Virus record (IMG/VR): IMGVR_UViG_3300027985_000557 | Location: 1 to 64,000 of that record | Direction: 5' to 3' (one strand) | DNA from: a virus | DNA: 64,000 nucleotides | Shown: positions 38,811 to 47,777 of the stretch, piece after piece | Layout of the letters: the number at the start of each line of letters is the position of its first letter | Position numbering within the stretch: position 1 is the stretch's first letter | Made by a program: the position numbers and the translations under genes | The notes under the pieces: model-generated | What the model saw: the letters and a program-made list of their open reading frames with translations, nothing else | Told to the model about the DNA's origin: nothing | Databases searched by the model: none

Positions 38811-39280
38811 TATGCATGCTCCCACACAAAGGTTAATCCGTCGTTGACCATGTTGATCGTCCCTTCCAGAACGGTACGGGCAACCCACAGGCGCACGTAG
38901 CTTCCTGCTGGAATAACCGGACAAATCAGGCGCGAATCAACAGTGTAGGCGGCAAAGCTGCCGGTTATCGGAGGGGCAGTAGTCTCGTTCGGGATAGAAG
39001 TCACCGAGTCTATCGGGGAGTCTTCCAGCCCAAAGAGCGCATCCGTACCCGGGCTTGGGGTGCCAGAACAGTAGATGGTAACATTGTGCGCTTCATCATC
39101 ACCAGAATTTAATATGTCAACCGCGCGATATTCGATACCACCAGCCGAGGATTCAGCAGGAAGCACGTCATCAAAGAGGTTGTTGATTGGTACATCCGAA
39201 AGCTGTTCTTCCGAAGCGGCCCCGCCCAAGCTCATGCCATTCGTAAGCGCGCTCAAATGAAGTTCAAGAACGGAGGGCAT
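38810..39280 (-). CDS. Tail/baseplate structural protein, 156 aa
   Basis: The pattern LGGAASEEQL ... NLFDDVLPAESSAGGIEYRAVDILNSGD followed by beta-rich sequence is typical of small phage baseplate or fibre proteins. GGAG precedes the start. No enzymatic motif. Its neighbours are a fibre with repeats and an Ig-like adaptor, so a distal-tail role is likely. Confidence 0.6.
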   Translation of the reverse strand: MPSVLELHLSALTNGMSLGGAASEEQLSDVPINNLFDDVLPAESSAGGIEYRAVDILNSGDDEAHNVTIYCSGTPSPGTDALFGLEDSPIDSVTSIPNETTAPPITGSFAAYTVDSRLICPVIPAGSYVRLWVARTVLEGTINMVNDGLTFVWEHA

Positions 39281-39298
39281 TACTATTCTCCTTGCTGG

Positions 39299-40552
39299 TT
39301 AATTATCAATCACGACAGTTCTGCTTTCTGCCACAATGCGCACTATTCTGCTTTCTGTCGCGATGCGTATTGTTCGGTTATCTTCTGCGACCACAACCAT
39401 TCTGACAGCAATCGGAGTGGATACGCGGACTATCCCGACATTCCACAACGATTGCTTTTCCTTCTTTATACGGATGTTCCATACAGATCCCCGTGTATTC
39501 AACAAATGAATATTCCATCGAGATGTATGGCTGCTCCGTGTGCCTATATTCCAGTTAGCCTGATGTTCTGTTTTTAGGGTAATATTCCAGGCACTACCGG
39601 TACTATTCTGTACCTTGATGTCCCATCCTGTCGCCTTTGTTTTTTGAACAAGGTTGTTCCAGTACGCCCCCTGCTGACGTGCGGTATAAATATTCCATGA
39701 GGATTCTTTGGTACTCTTCGCTAAAACATTCCACTGTGATGCTGTAGCATCTGTTGTTCGCACATCCCAGCGGGAGTTAAGGGCATATGAAGTAAGTGAA
39801 GTAATAGCGAAGAATAATCGATTTTTCTTAAATATCTGGTATGGATTATTTTCAAGTTCTTTTAGTTCATCATAAGAAAGAAGACGGTTATATAATAACT
39901 GCGGACCAAAGATTGCATTGAGTGGTTCGCCCAACCAATTGATGTTATGGTTTCCAAAGCAAAGGGTGGCCCCTGCTCCAAACGAAAGTGGCTGAGCCGA
40001 AATAATCTTATCGTACAGTCCGCCAAGTCTGCTATAAAACCTCGCTGTAGAGGGGCTAAATCCACCAGAGTATAAATTTATCTCAGTATTTATTTCGAGA
40101 GCGCCAGAACTTAGGGTAAAAGATTGATAAGAAGATGACGCAGTCGCTGAACCAATTTGCAATCCAGTAGAAGCGGCATTTCGACAAAGGCTACAGCCGT
40201 ACGGCCAGTTCCAGTTAGAGGTAGAATATGGAATAGAGCAAAATGTAGCATAGGACGGACTATACGACAATATTCTGCTAAAACTAACAAAGTTGATTTC
40301 AGTAGTGATCTTATCGAGAACGCTAGGAGGCATGGTGATGTAAGCACAATCATAGGAGCCGCCTCCCGTATAGAAAGTGCCATCATCGTTCATGCCAGCC
40401 GAGGTATAGAACATTAGCGCATTATTGGATATTCTGTCTAATCCACCATCAACGAAAACGAGTAATCCAGAAGCTAACGGATGACTCCAGTCGATGAGTG
40501 CCCCATGCGGAGGGGGCACCCGCCACCTTGATTTACGGAATAGACCTGCCAT
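39299..40552 (-). CDS. Tail fibre protein with lectin-like head and tandem WN(I/V) repeats, 417 aa
   Basis: The first ~240 residues have a concanavalin/LamG-like character (IDWSHPLASGLLVFVDGG, LSYDELKELENNPYQIF). From ~260 to ~379 there are exactly ten consecutive 12-residue repeats (consensus xxWN(I/V) then eight variable residues, DNA 39416-39775). The last ~30 residues are three 9-residue repeats of the type AE.R..RI. Such repeats occur in phage fibres, probably forming a trimeric beta shaft. The N-terminal head may bind the virion or a host glycan. Confidence 0.68.
   Translation of the reverse strand: MAGLFRKSRWRVPPPHGALIDWSHPLASGLLVFVDGGLDRISNNALMFYTSAGMNDDGTFYTGGGSYDCAYITMPPSVLDKITTEINFVSFSRILSYSPSYATFCSIPYSTSNWNWPYGCSLCRNAASTGLQIGSATASSSYQSFTLSSGALEINTEINLYSGGFSPSTARFYSRLGGLYDKIISAQPLSFGAGATLCFGNHNINWLGEPLNAIFGPQLLYNRLLSYDELKELENNPYQIFKKNRLFFAITSLTSYALNSRWDVRTTDATASQWNVLAKSTKESSWNIYTARQQGAYWNNLVQKTKATGWDIKVQNSTGSAWNITLKTEHQANWNIGTRSSHTSRWNIHLLNTRGSVWNIRIKKEKQSLWNVGIVRVSTPIAVRMVVVAEDNRTIRIATESRIVRIVAESRTVVIDN
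39319..39399 (-). repeat. Three degenerate 27-bp tandem repeats at the fibre gene end
   Basis: Copies at 39319, 39346 and 39373; the first two match closely (TTCTGCTTTCTG start), the third is more diverged. They encode three 9-residue units rich in Arg, Ile and Glu. Slippage here could change fibre length. Confidence 0.75.
39416..39775 (-). repeat. Ten in-frame 36-bp coding repeats (12-residue WN units)
   Basis: The repeat is clear at protein level (Trp at position 3 of every unit, followed by Asn or Asp) but the DNA has diverged. It points to old amplification under selection for the Trp spacing rather than recent slippage. Confidence 0.8.
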
Positions 40553-40553
40553 G

Positions 40554-40910
40554 CTATATGCTCGTAAGTTCGTGTCCCACGCATTCGACAGTAACGCTTT
40601 GCCCGGTGTTACCGGAGAAGATAGCTCTGGCGTACATGAACTCTTCAGAAATAGAGAATGGAATATCCTTTACGGCGTTAGCTGCCACAGAAGCAGTAAC
40701 GCTGAATAATTTACGCCATGTCACGCTGTCGTTGCTTACTTCGACAGTAAACGTACAACCAATCGTCGGCCCAGTAGCTCCGTTCGTGATACGGGCCACA
40801 CCGCCCAGGCCGAAAGCCGTGGTAAGGTCTATGGCGCTCCCTGTCGTAGTGGCACCGGCCGCATTCGTCGCGGAAGCCTGGAGAACCCGAGCGGTCTTTA
40901 CGATAGCCAT
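40554..40910 (-). CDS. Small beta-sandwich virion protein, 118 aa
   Basis: GGAGG precedes the ATG. The chain is beta-rich with TFTVEVSNDSVTWRKLFSVT and AIFSGNTGQSVTVE, the pattern of an Ig/discoidin-like phage decoration or tail protein. Upstream lies a 67-bp gap without a gene but with a short imperfect hairpin. No enzymatic residues. Confidence 0.6.
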   Translation of the reverse strand: MAIVKTARVLQASATNAAGATTTGSAIDLTTAFGLGGVARITNGATGPTIGCTFTVEVSNDSVTWRKLFSVTASVAANAVKDIPFSISEEFMYARAIFSGNTGQSVTVECVGHELTSI

Positions 40911-40977
40911 CGTGTTTTCCTCCTATTCAGAATTGCCCATATGCACTTTTGCGTAAAAGCACAACCTAAAATGACAA

Positions 40978-41361
40978 CTAGACAGGAGTTGGAACAAAAT
41001 AGCTGTTTTCAGGAACCATCTTGTAGACACCCTGGTCTGCCTTGCAGTAGAACATATAGCCTTCAAACAACGTGAAGAACTTCCATTCTTCGGCGTGAGT
41101 GTCATAGACGGCAAGTTCGCGATCATGCCCCACCCAGGCCCCGGTAGCATCGACGGCCACATAGTAGGCCACACAATCATCAGGGGCCACGGCCGGCGGC
41201 TCGGTGAGCGTGATGCTTTCGACCACCCGTTTCAGGATGGGAAGCAAGAGGTTCAAGCTGGCCGTGTTGGCCGAGAGGACGGTATTCCAGTTGGTCTGCC
41301 CGGAGAACAGCAGTTCCAAACGGTTGATGTCGAAAAGACCGGAAAGAGCGATAGCGGACAT
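40978..41361 (-). CDS. DUF2793-like tail protein, 127 aa
   Basis: The pattern VAYYVAVDATGAWVGHDRELAVYD, EEWKFFTLFEGYMFYCK matches DUF2793, a family of small phage tail proteins that usually precede fibres. The N-terminal ~50 residues are a helical connector. It probably joins tail tip and fibre. Confidence 0.65.
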   Translation of the reverse strand: MSAIALSGLFDINRLELLFSGQTNWNTVLSANTASLNLLLPILKRVVESITLTEPPAVAPDDCVAYYVAVDATGAWVGHDRELAVYDTHAEEWKFFTLFEGYMFYCKADQGVYKMVPENSYFVPTPV

Positions 41362-41370
41362 GGTGTTCTC

Positions 41371-42396
41371 CTAGTTGGTGAAGTAAGTGCCGTCTTCGGC
41401 CGGGACGTCCAAAACGATCGGGTCAGATTCCATACCGTTGTCCCGCTGCCACACCTTTACCGTGGCCGCCCCAGCCGCGCTAGCGTCCATGTACGGCTCA
41501 AAATGGAGGCGTTTCGGGGCATCATTGACGCTATAAGCAAAGTGCCCGGTAAAGTAGGGCGGGTCAAGGTCCACGGAGATTTCCGGGGATAGGTTGCCGG
41601 CCCCGCCGTAGCCCCGGACACGCGGAATCCAGGACAGGGACAAGGTGCTTCCGGTGCGGATGGCCTGGAGACGCGCCGGGCGCAGGGGGTTGCGGCTCTT
41701 GTCATGGATGACCATTTTGATTGGTTCTATGTCCGTGCCGTCCATGGGGTTGCCCAGGTAGTTCATGGGCACCACTTTGAAGTAGAATGTGCCCGTCCCT
41801 GCCAAGGCGTAGGTACATCCGGCCGTCAAGCCGCCCATGACCGGCGTTCCAGCCGCGTGCGCTTGGATTGGGGTGTTGAACAGCCCCCGCACGACCTTTG
41901 TGAGGTGGTAGTCACTGGAACCGATTGGAGTTGCCCCACCGAAACCAAAGATTTCATCGTCGATGCATACGAACCGCACGGGCGTCTGACGAAATAGATC
42001 AGCGTCAGAAATGGGGCCGAAGGCCGTGTCATCCGTAGCCCCGCCCACATAGAGGCCGTGGTCTTTGTCGTAGTGGAACGCATTGATGGGGTATGGGGCC
42101 GTGAGCATGCCGTAAAGCCCAAAGGCGTGCATAGTGGCGATGACGGAAAAGCCCTGATCAGGTAAAGATGACATGAGAATCTGTGCGCCAGTCTGGCCCT
42201 CGTCACTTTTGGCGAACAAAAAGGCAAGGCTCGACAGCCCGTCTCCGATGTCTTGGTCTAGCTCAATGATGTTGACCTGCTCAAACGGCACGTTCACTAC
42301 TTCCGAGAGCGTCGGCATAGTGGTCATGCGTGTTGGGGCCGGAGCGGCATGAGCCGCCATAGCGAGGGCGAGTGCCGGAGAAGTAGGAGTCGTCAT
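41371..42396 (-). CDS. Tail tip/fibre-network protein, 341 aa
   Basis: KVVRGLFNTPIQAHAAGTPVMGG is the hallmark segment of gene-transfer-agent-type tail tip proteins. A C-terminal fibronectin-like stretch follows (SRNPLRPARLQAIRTGSTLSLSW). It lacks the enzymatic domains sometimes fused in these proteins; the corresponding N-terminal part is encoded upstream (42920), suggesting the usual large tip protein is split into several genes. GGAG precedes the start. Confidence 0.65.
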   Translation of the reverse strand: MTTPTSPALALAMAAHAAPAPTRMTTMPTLSEVVNVPFEQVNIIELDQDIGDGLSSLAFLFAKSDEGQTGAQILMSSLPDQGFSVIATMHAFGLYGMLTAPYPINAFHYDKDHGLYVGGATDDTAFGPISDADLFRQTPVRFVCIDDEIFGFGGATPIGSSDYHLTKVVRGLFNTPIQAHAAGTPVMGGLTAGCTYALAGTGTFYFKVVPMNYLGNPMDGTDIEPIKMVIHDKSRNPLRPARLQAIRTGSTLSLSWIPRVRGYGGAGNLSPEISVDLDPPYFTGHFAYSVNDAPKRLHFEPYMDASAAGAATVKVWQRDNGMESDPIVLDVPAEDGTYFTN

Positions 42397-42399
42397 GAG

Positions 42400-42918
42400 T
42401 TACTCCAATACGAGAACGCTGTCATGCGCGTCGCGCCAGTAGACCTCGCGCATCCACGCGTGGGTCGGATCGGGTTTAACGATGAACTCGTCGTACCCGT
42501 CTATCTCCTGAAGAACTGCTGTGTTCGCCTTGTTCGTGAAGAAAAACAACATGGGACACCCGCGCGCCCACCCGGGAATGCGCATGATCTCATTTATGAT
42601 CGGGGACAAGCTGGGAGTGTAGACCACCTGTTCCATATCCCACAGGTCGTCGGAAGTAAGAATCCAATCGACCTTCGCGTTGGTGCGCGGGGCGGCAATT
42701 GCCTCGGCGGCATTGGCCGGGGCCTTCGCTCTGGGCAAGGCGCACCCGCGAATCTGAATGTGCATGGGGGCGCAGCCGTTTACCGACGTCATCATGCGGA
42801 TGCGTGTCTCAATCCCATTCACAGCCTTGTAGTACGTGAACACTCCGCCGCCAACAGAGATCTCGGGCCAAGACAGGGTCGTGAGGCCCATGACGTTTCC
42901 TATATCACCGAGATTCAT
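42400..42918 (-). CDS. Tail tip associated protein, 172 aa
   Basis: The ATG at 42918 overlaps the stop of the previous gene region; the longer frame would run deep into that gene. The chain is alpha/beta with several aromatic residues and no known motif. It is encoded between two tip proteins, so a tail-tip or baseplate role is inferred. Confidence 0.6.
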   Translation of the reverse strand: MNLGDIGNVMGLTTLSWPEISVGGGVFTYYKAVNGIETRIRMMTSVNGCAPMHIQIRGCALPRAKAPANAAEAIAAPRTNAKVDWILTSDDLWDMEQVVYTPSLSPIINEIMRIPGWARGCPMLFFFTNKANTAVLQEIDGYDEFIVKPDPTHAWMREVYWRDAHDSVLVLE

Positions 42919-42919
42919 A

Positions 42920-44407
42920 TTACCACCTTCCCGTAGGTTCTTCGCTCGTAAGCGAAAGGTTCTCAAGATCTTCGAAGAAGATTGTGGTGGAATCCGCTTC
43001 GATTTCAACAGTGCCTTCGTCAAATGGGTTGATGGACACGCTTTTGACCATAAACGCGCCCTTGACGCCATTCACACTGTTCTCAAATACCCAAACCTCG
43101 CCTGGAAGTATATGGGCAGCGCGCAAGGAGCACGTACAGTTGAGCGTCCACGACATGTCCGCCAAAGAGGCCCCGATGTAGTAGGCGTAGAACATGGCTG
43201 TGACGTAGTCCGTGAACCGCGTCAGATCAATGGTGACCGGGCAGGGGGCACCGCCTTTGAGGCGACGAACGTTCTCGTTGTAGAATGAAACAATCTGTTC
43301 TGAGTATTCCACGTTGTCGAGGTACTTGGCCCGGACCTCGGATGGCATGTCCCACACGTCCCTCGGTTTCATGCTGAATGCCGAGAAGTCGTCTTTGATG
43401 GTGCCGGCTACCGAGGCAAATTCAACCATGCTGTTCTTGAGTTGGAACTTACCGTCCTTGATGGCAAGGAAGGCGTAGAGGTTCTCAAGAGCCTTGGCTA
43501 TGAGGTCGCCGCATGATTCTTGTGACGTTATGGACATGTTAATCATCGGCGTGGGCCAGCCGTTATTCTCGACCCCTTCCGGGTTGGCGAACTGCCGGGC
43601 CATGGCCTCAAAAGAGGGCACGTCAATCTGTCCATCGGCCACACCGGCCCGCTTGAGAAGATCATACACGACGTTCGCAGGATTGGCCCCCTTGCTGGCA
43701 TCGGTATAATCCGCGGTCCAGGGGGCAAAGGGGATGCACATGACGCTGAACTCGTAGCTCGGCGTGCGCCAGCCGTCCTTGCTGATGTAGTTCACGCAAT
43801 TGACAGTGGCGATGCCTTCCAGCAAAAGCGGGTACTGGATGCCCGAGATGCCCATGGACTGCGGAGCCGTGTTGCCCACGCCTGTGTTGATGAACGTGGC
43901 GACCGCCCCGAACACGTTGGTCAGCATGCCCGTGGAGGAGTCAATGTAATAGAACATGGTGTTGACACCGACGTTCGACCCATCTTTCCACATGTTGGTG
44001 ATGGCGACAGGAGAGGGAACTGCCGTGTAGGTTTCGCCGTCATCAGCTAGTGATTCGGACCATGAATTACCGCACAAGGCCACGGCCAACCAGAGGGAAA
44101 CGAAGTAGTAGTACCCGGCCACATAGCTGGAAGATCCACCACTGGACCCCTTGCCGCCGGATGCAGTTGATCCCATGTAGGGCATGATGAAGTAGCCCCC
44201 ATACCAGATGTACGTGGGGGCAAGGCGGCAGCTCCCATAAGCGATGGGCACGGGCGTCCCTTCGGTGGTTGTTGCCACCTGAAGGTTCGCGAGGCTGTCC
44301 GGCTGCGGCGTTTCCGTCTTAGTTGAAGAGGAACTCTTTTTGGACAGGAGTTTGGCACCGATTGAGATGCCTACCCCAACGACGCCGACAACGGCTCCAA
44401 CACCCAT
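42920..44407 (-). CDS. Tail tip (host-specificity J/GTA-type) protein, 495 aa
   Basis: The N-terminus has a Gly/Val-rich hydrophobic segment (VGAVVGVVGVGISIGAKLL), then LANLQVATTTEGTPVPIAYGSCRLAP. This is the standard entry of lambda J/GTA tip proteins. The later region (SPIINE-like, VWVFENSVNGVKGAFMVKS) forms the hub domains. It follows the NlpC/P60 gene as in lambda K-I-J order. It should form the tail tip hub contacting the host surface. Confidence 0.75.
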   Translation of the reverse strand: MGVGAVVGVVGVGISIGAKLLSKKSSSSTKTETPQPDSLANLQVATTTEGTPVPIAYGSCRLAPTYIWYGGYFIMPYMGSTASGGKGSSGGSSSYVAGYYYFVSLWLAVALCGNSWSESLADDGETYTAVPSPVAITNMWKDGSNVGVNTMFYYIDSSTGMLTNVFGAVATFINTGVGNTAPQSMGISGIQYPLLLEGIATVNCVNYISKDGWRTPSYEFSVMCIPFAPWTADYTDASKGANPANVVYDLLKRAGVADGQIDVPSFEAMARQFANPEGVENNGWPTPMINMSITSQESCGDLIAKALENLYAFLAIKDGKFQLKNSMVEFASVAGTIKDDFSAFSMKPRDVWDMPSEVRAKYLDNVEYSEQIVSFYNENVRRLKGGAPCPVTIDLTRFTDYVTAMFYAYYIGASLADMSWTLNCTCSLRAAHILPGEVWVFENSVNGVKGAFMVKSVSINPFDEGTVEIEADSTTIFFEDLENLSLTSEEPTGRW

Positions 44408-44410
44408 GGC

Positions 44411-44920
44411 CTACTCCTTGTAGAGGCGATACACGTTCCCGATGCGGGCCGCCCAGGTCTTGGGGAATTTGATTTCGTCAACCTTGCCAAAAGACATGGC
44501 ATGCACGATGGTATCGTTGCCCATGTATATGACGGCATGATTGTTTAGTTGATTGTGAGCGATCTGTAGAGTGACAATATCGCCCCGGTACAAGGGTTGG
44601 GTTACCCTGGTAGCCCTGAGCCCTGAAACGAGGTATTTTTGAATGTGTTTTTCCATGTAGGCCAGAATCAAATCATTGGCCCCGTTGATGAACCAATCGG
44701 CGTGGTAGTAGGTGTAGTTCAGGTGGGTGATGAGTCCCAGCTCTTTGAAGATGCTACCCACCAGTAAAGAGCAGTCCACACCCCGGCCCTTGGCGGCGAC
44801 ACAATGCCGGAACGGGGTGCCGATCCAGGAAAGGGTTTCCTTCGCAAACCGTTGCCATTCGGCTTCATCGGCAAGGAACGGCATGGGGGCCATCCCTTCC
44901 GTGATTACGAGGTCTTCCAT
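44411..44920 (-). CDS. NlpC/P60 tail-tip peptidase, 169 aa
   Basis: SWIGTPFRHCVAAKGRGVDCSLLVG holds the catalytic Cys, NNHAVIYMGNDTIVHAMS the catalytic His. The length and position between the DUF2163-like and J-like genes match lambda K or the GTA peptidase. It should open peptidoglycan during DNA entry. The start overlaps the previous stop. Confidence 0.88.
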   Translation of the reverse strand: MEDLVITEGMAPMPFLADEAEWQRFAKETLSWIGTPFRHCVAAKGRGVDCSLLVGSIFKELGLITHLNYTYYHADWFINGANDLILAYMEKHIQKYLVSGLRATRVTQPLYRGDIVTLQIAHNQLNNHAVIYMGNDTIVHAMSFGKVDEIKFPKTWAARIGNVYRLYKE

Positions 44921-45828
44921 TAGAACATACCTTGCGTTGCGGGGTTCTTCGTCGGGAGTTCAGGGAACCCGAAAAAGTTGTTCATGTTCGCAAACTTCGT
45001 GGAACACGTCGTGATGGACTTGTCGCAGCCAGGGGCTATGATGACACGTTCGTCATCGTAGATTTTGCGGTCAAAGGCCGGGGCAATGGCTATCTGATCG
45101 CCGGCCTGCCAGTTAATCATACGGCGGTCACGTGAGGTATTCCAGTCCCCGATTACGATGCTGCCTCCGTAGAAGTAGGTTTCACCGAACGCACCAATCG
45201 ACGGGTGGGTGAGTTCCCAATGGGTGTGCCCGGCCCAATAGTCGCTCATGGTGACATTCTGAAAATCGCCCCATTGGAGTTGCAGGCTGTAGTTCTGCCA
45301 CAGAAGACCGCAGCGGCGTCCGAACAAGATGTTGTTACACATCTTTTGATAGACCACGTCGGGAAGCAGGCGGTCAAGAATGCGCCGGTCCTCACGAATT
45401 ATGATGGAAACACCATCACCGTCGTACATGGTCGGAACACCTTCCCCGACAATCAAAACCTGATTCGCTTCCGGGGCGGTTATGTGCTGCCAGACAATGA
45501 CCACGATGTAGTTATTGTTCACCTGCTTCAGTAAGAACTGCTGCGAGCCAGCAAGGCCTTCCAGGGTTACTTCCACCTGGGTATCGCGCGGATCCATAGT
45601 GCGGGTAATGGCCCCCCGGGTAATGCCGGCCGGGTAGGCGACGTATGATCCACCAAGATTGGTCCCGCCAAACGGAATGTCGATGGAAAGAGAAATCTCA
45701 CGACCATAAGATGTAAGCCACAGTGGCGCGACGTCGTCCGCGTTACTGAACGCTTTGAAGAAACCAAAGCATTCGGCATACGTTTCGAGTTCTGTCTTCT
45801 GAACGTCAAAGTTCCACTGGTCGCCCAT
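44920..45828 (-). CDS. DUF2163/phage_BR0599-type tail protein, 302 aa
   Basis: C-terminal NNILFGRRCGLLW and APGCDKSITTCSTKFANMNNFFGFPELP are the hallmarks of this GTA-like tail family. The four cysteines in the C-terminal half may bind a metal or iron-sulfur cluster, as in lambda gpL-type tip proteins. The N-terminal two thirds form beta domains. It bridges the tape-measure end and the tip peptidase. Confidence 0.85.
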   Translation of the reverse strand: MGDQWNFDVQKTELETYAECFGFFKAFSNADDVAPLWLTSYGREISLSIDIPFGGTNLGGSYVAYPAGITRGAITRTMDPRDTQVEVTLEGLAGSQQFLLKQVNNNYIVVIVWQHITAPEANQVLIVGEGVPTMYDGDGVSIIIREDRRILDRLLPDVVYQKMCNNILFGRRCGLLWQNYSLQLQWGDFQNVTMSDYWAGHTHWELTHPSIGAFGETYFYGGSIVIGDWNTSRDRRMINWQAGDQIAIAPAFDRKIYDDERVIIAPGCDKSITTCSTKFANMNNFFGFPELPTKNPATQGMF

Positions 45829-45830
45829 GG

Positions 45831-46670
45831 TTACTCCGATTGGTGGTATGAGTCCGAAATGCCCGAGACTACCTGGAACGAGGCGCTAATCTCGATAGCG
45901 CGACCAGAAAGATCCAACCGATTGATATTGCTAATCCAGTTTTCGGTTAAACCGGAGGCAAACGTCCATCGGCGAACACGGCTTACCATGAAGATGTCTT
46001 TGTAAGCTATATCAATCGGGAAAGGCTCTGTCAACATAAGGAAGGAGTCCGCGTTGCACGACGCGATGGGCCTCACATATTGATCGCCATTCTTTTTTCT
46101 GACGAACAAGGCTTGGTCGTTCCAACCAAGCTCCGGCCGCATCCATTCAGGAAACACACGGCGCAGCCCATTTGGGTACATGCGGATCTTAGGATCGCCA
46201 CCTGTAATACCTTCCGTGCAGGCAAACTCTTCGATCCACACAGGCATCCAGAACTCATGCACCTTGCCAAAGGCATAATCGCAGTGAAAATGCCGGATGT
46301 ACTCGCGGACAGAGTGATCCACACATTCCCACAAATAGGTGACGCTAAATCTGTTCTCCTGGCAGTACCGGGTACGGTTCTCGAAGCCAGCGTAGGTAGA
46401 GATACTGACGGCATGATCCATGCCAAACTTGATGGCCGGTACGTCATACAATTTGGGCATGATCATAAGACTAAGACCGTCGTAGGGAAAGACGTAGTCT
46501 TCCACGTAGGGTCGCCAGCGGAACGTGCCATTGTCTTGGAATACCGTAATAGACGGGAAGATGGTCTGTTCCATCTCCCCGCTAAACATATTCGCATCCG
46601 GAGCGAGCGTCACATAGGTGGAACCGCCGCCGAAAATAGATGTTAGTCGTGCTTTTTCGTCAAGAGCCAT
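45831..46670 (-). CDS. Minor tail protein, 279 aa
   Basis: Beta-rich chain without enzymatic motif, encoded directly before the DUF2163-like gene where lambda-type and GTA phages have a distal-tail or DUF2460-like protein. NENWISNINRLDLSGRAIEISASFQ-type ending suggests a tail-tube-like barrel. Annotation rests on position. Confidence 0.58.
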   Translation of the reverse strand: MALDEKARLTSIFGGGSTYVTLAPDANMFSGEMEQTIFPSITVFQDNGTFRWRPYVEDYVFPYDGLSLMIMPKLYDVPAIKFGMDHAVSISTYAGFENRTRYCQENRFSVTYLWECVDHSVREYIRHFHCDYAFGKVHEFWMPVWIEEFACTEGITGGDPKIRMYPNGLRRVFPEWMRPELGWNDQALFVRKKNGDQYVRPIASCNADSFLMLTEPFPIDIAYKDIFMVSRVRRWTFASGLTENWISNINRLDLSGRAIEISASFQVVSGISDSYHQSE

Positions 46671-46679
46671 GACCGCCCC

Positions 46680-47777
46680 CTATTTTGGGGAAAACGGGTA
46701 ATCAAGGACCGGGAGATAATAATCCGGAGTATCAATCACATAATTTGTGACCCTATGATCGACATACGAGCAAACCCCTGTCCCTACATCACCCATCGCA
46801 ACCCAGATATCTGCCCAATCGAGCATAGGCCACGTCTTGATTATATCGAAATTGATGAAATCGGCCGTTGCAACAAGGTTAGTCCCAAGATATGAATCCA
46901 TGTCTGATTGTGTTACAATCATGAATTTGCCGTTCTGCTGTACGAAATGATGGGCCGCATTCATACCTAAAAAGTTGTAGGGTGTCGCACTGTTCATACA
47001 AGTCATTCGTGGTTGCTTCACTGGATCAGCATCGTACGCCCATGTTTTTTCAATCGTCCACGTCGTCGCCGCCAAGGCTGGGGTGCTACTCAAAAGGCAA
47101 CATTGCCCCCGTCGTAAATCTGGAAGAGGATACGTCTGTTTTGACACTGCGACGTAGAGCTTACCGTTGGCCGGAATTACCGGAGACGTATCGGCATATC
47201 CTGACACTGGAAGAATAGGTGTTCCTTTATTCGCATACGATGTCCATTGCGTGGCATCTGGAACATAAAGTTGCCCCGCGTAAGACCACATATTTATGCT
47301 ACAACCTGGAATCTCATTATAAAATCCATGAAATTCCATATTCGTCTTTCGTTCAAGAGGGAGTGTGTTACCCACAATGTTCGACATATTTCCAATGTGC
47401 AGGCCCGCCAGAGACATAAGACAAATGTATTGCCCCCAAAATCCAACGAAAAGAAAGGCGTTATTCCAATTGCCATCAGTAGAAGCCGAAATACCGAGTT
47501 TAATTGGTTCACTCCAATGGACCCCGTCCTGTGATCTAATCAAATAACTGCCGAGGGCGTATTTTCTATCCTGCACACAGGACAGAGAGAAGTAATACCA
47601 TCCGTCGTGGTATAAGGCATTCTTAAGGCTGTAGGACATGACCATACCATCAAGATCGAGTACCGTAGTCCAGTTCTCAAGATCCTTGGTTGTCTGAACC
47701 CTAAAACGAAATTTGTCGTAGATACCATTCGCACCATAGAATAGTGTTGTGCCGGCGACTAGGTTTCTATCAAGCAT
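46680..47777 (-). CDS. Beta-propeller-like tail protein, 365 aa
   Basis: Repeated blades with aromatic and Asp-Gly turns (TTKDLENWTTVLDLDGM, IRSQDGVHWSEPIKL, VVTADFINFDIIKTW-like segments) resemble sialidase/Asp-box propellers. No catalytic triad of sialidases can be made out. It could be a receptor-binding or glycan-binding tail protein. It overlaps the upstream neighbour by eight bases. Codons in this gene look more AT-rich than in its neighbours, a hint of recent acquisition. Confidence 0.55.
   Translation of the reverse strand: MLDRNLVAGTTLFYGANGIYDKFRFRVQTTKDLENWTTVLDLDGMVMSYSLKNALYHDGWYYFSLSCVQDRKYALGSYLIRSQDGVHWSEPIKLGISASTDGNWNNAFLFVGFWGQYICLMSLAGLHIGNMSNIVGNTLPLERKTNMEFHGFYNEIPGCSINMWSYAGQLYVPDATQWTSYANKGTPILPVSGYADTSPVIPANGKLYVAVSKQTYPLPDLRRGQCCLLSSTPALAATTWTIEKTWAYDADPVKQPRMTCMNSATPYNFLGMNAAHHFVQQNGKFMIVTQSDMDSYLGTNLVATADFINFDIIKTWPMLDWADIWVAMGDVGTGVCSYVDHRVTNYVIDTPDYYLPVLDYPFSPK

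Noticed and set aside
39416-39775. Repeats in the fibre gene as a CRISPR array
   Set aside because: Repeats are in frame, adjacent without spacers and conserved at protein level only.
39299-40552. N-terminal MAGLFRKSRWRVP of the fibre protein as another copy of the replication motif
   Set aside because: Spacing differs (two residues inserted), it is at the head of a virion protein and lacks the Pro/Ala context; kept as a caution about chance matches.
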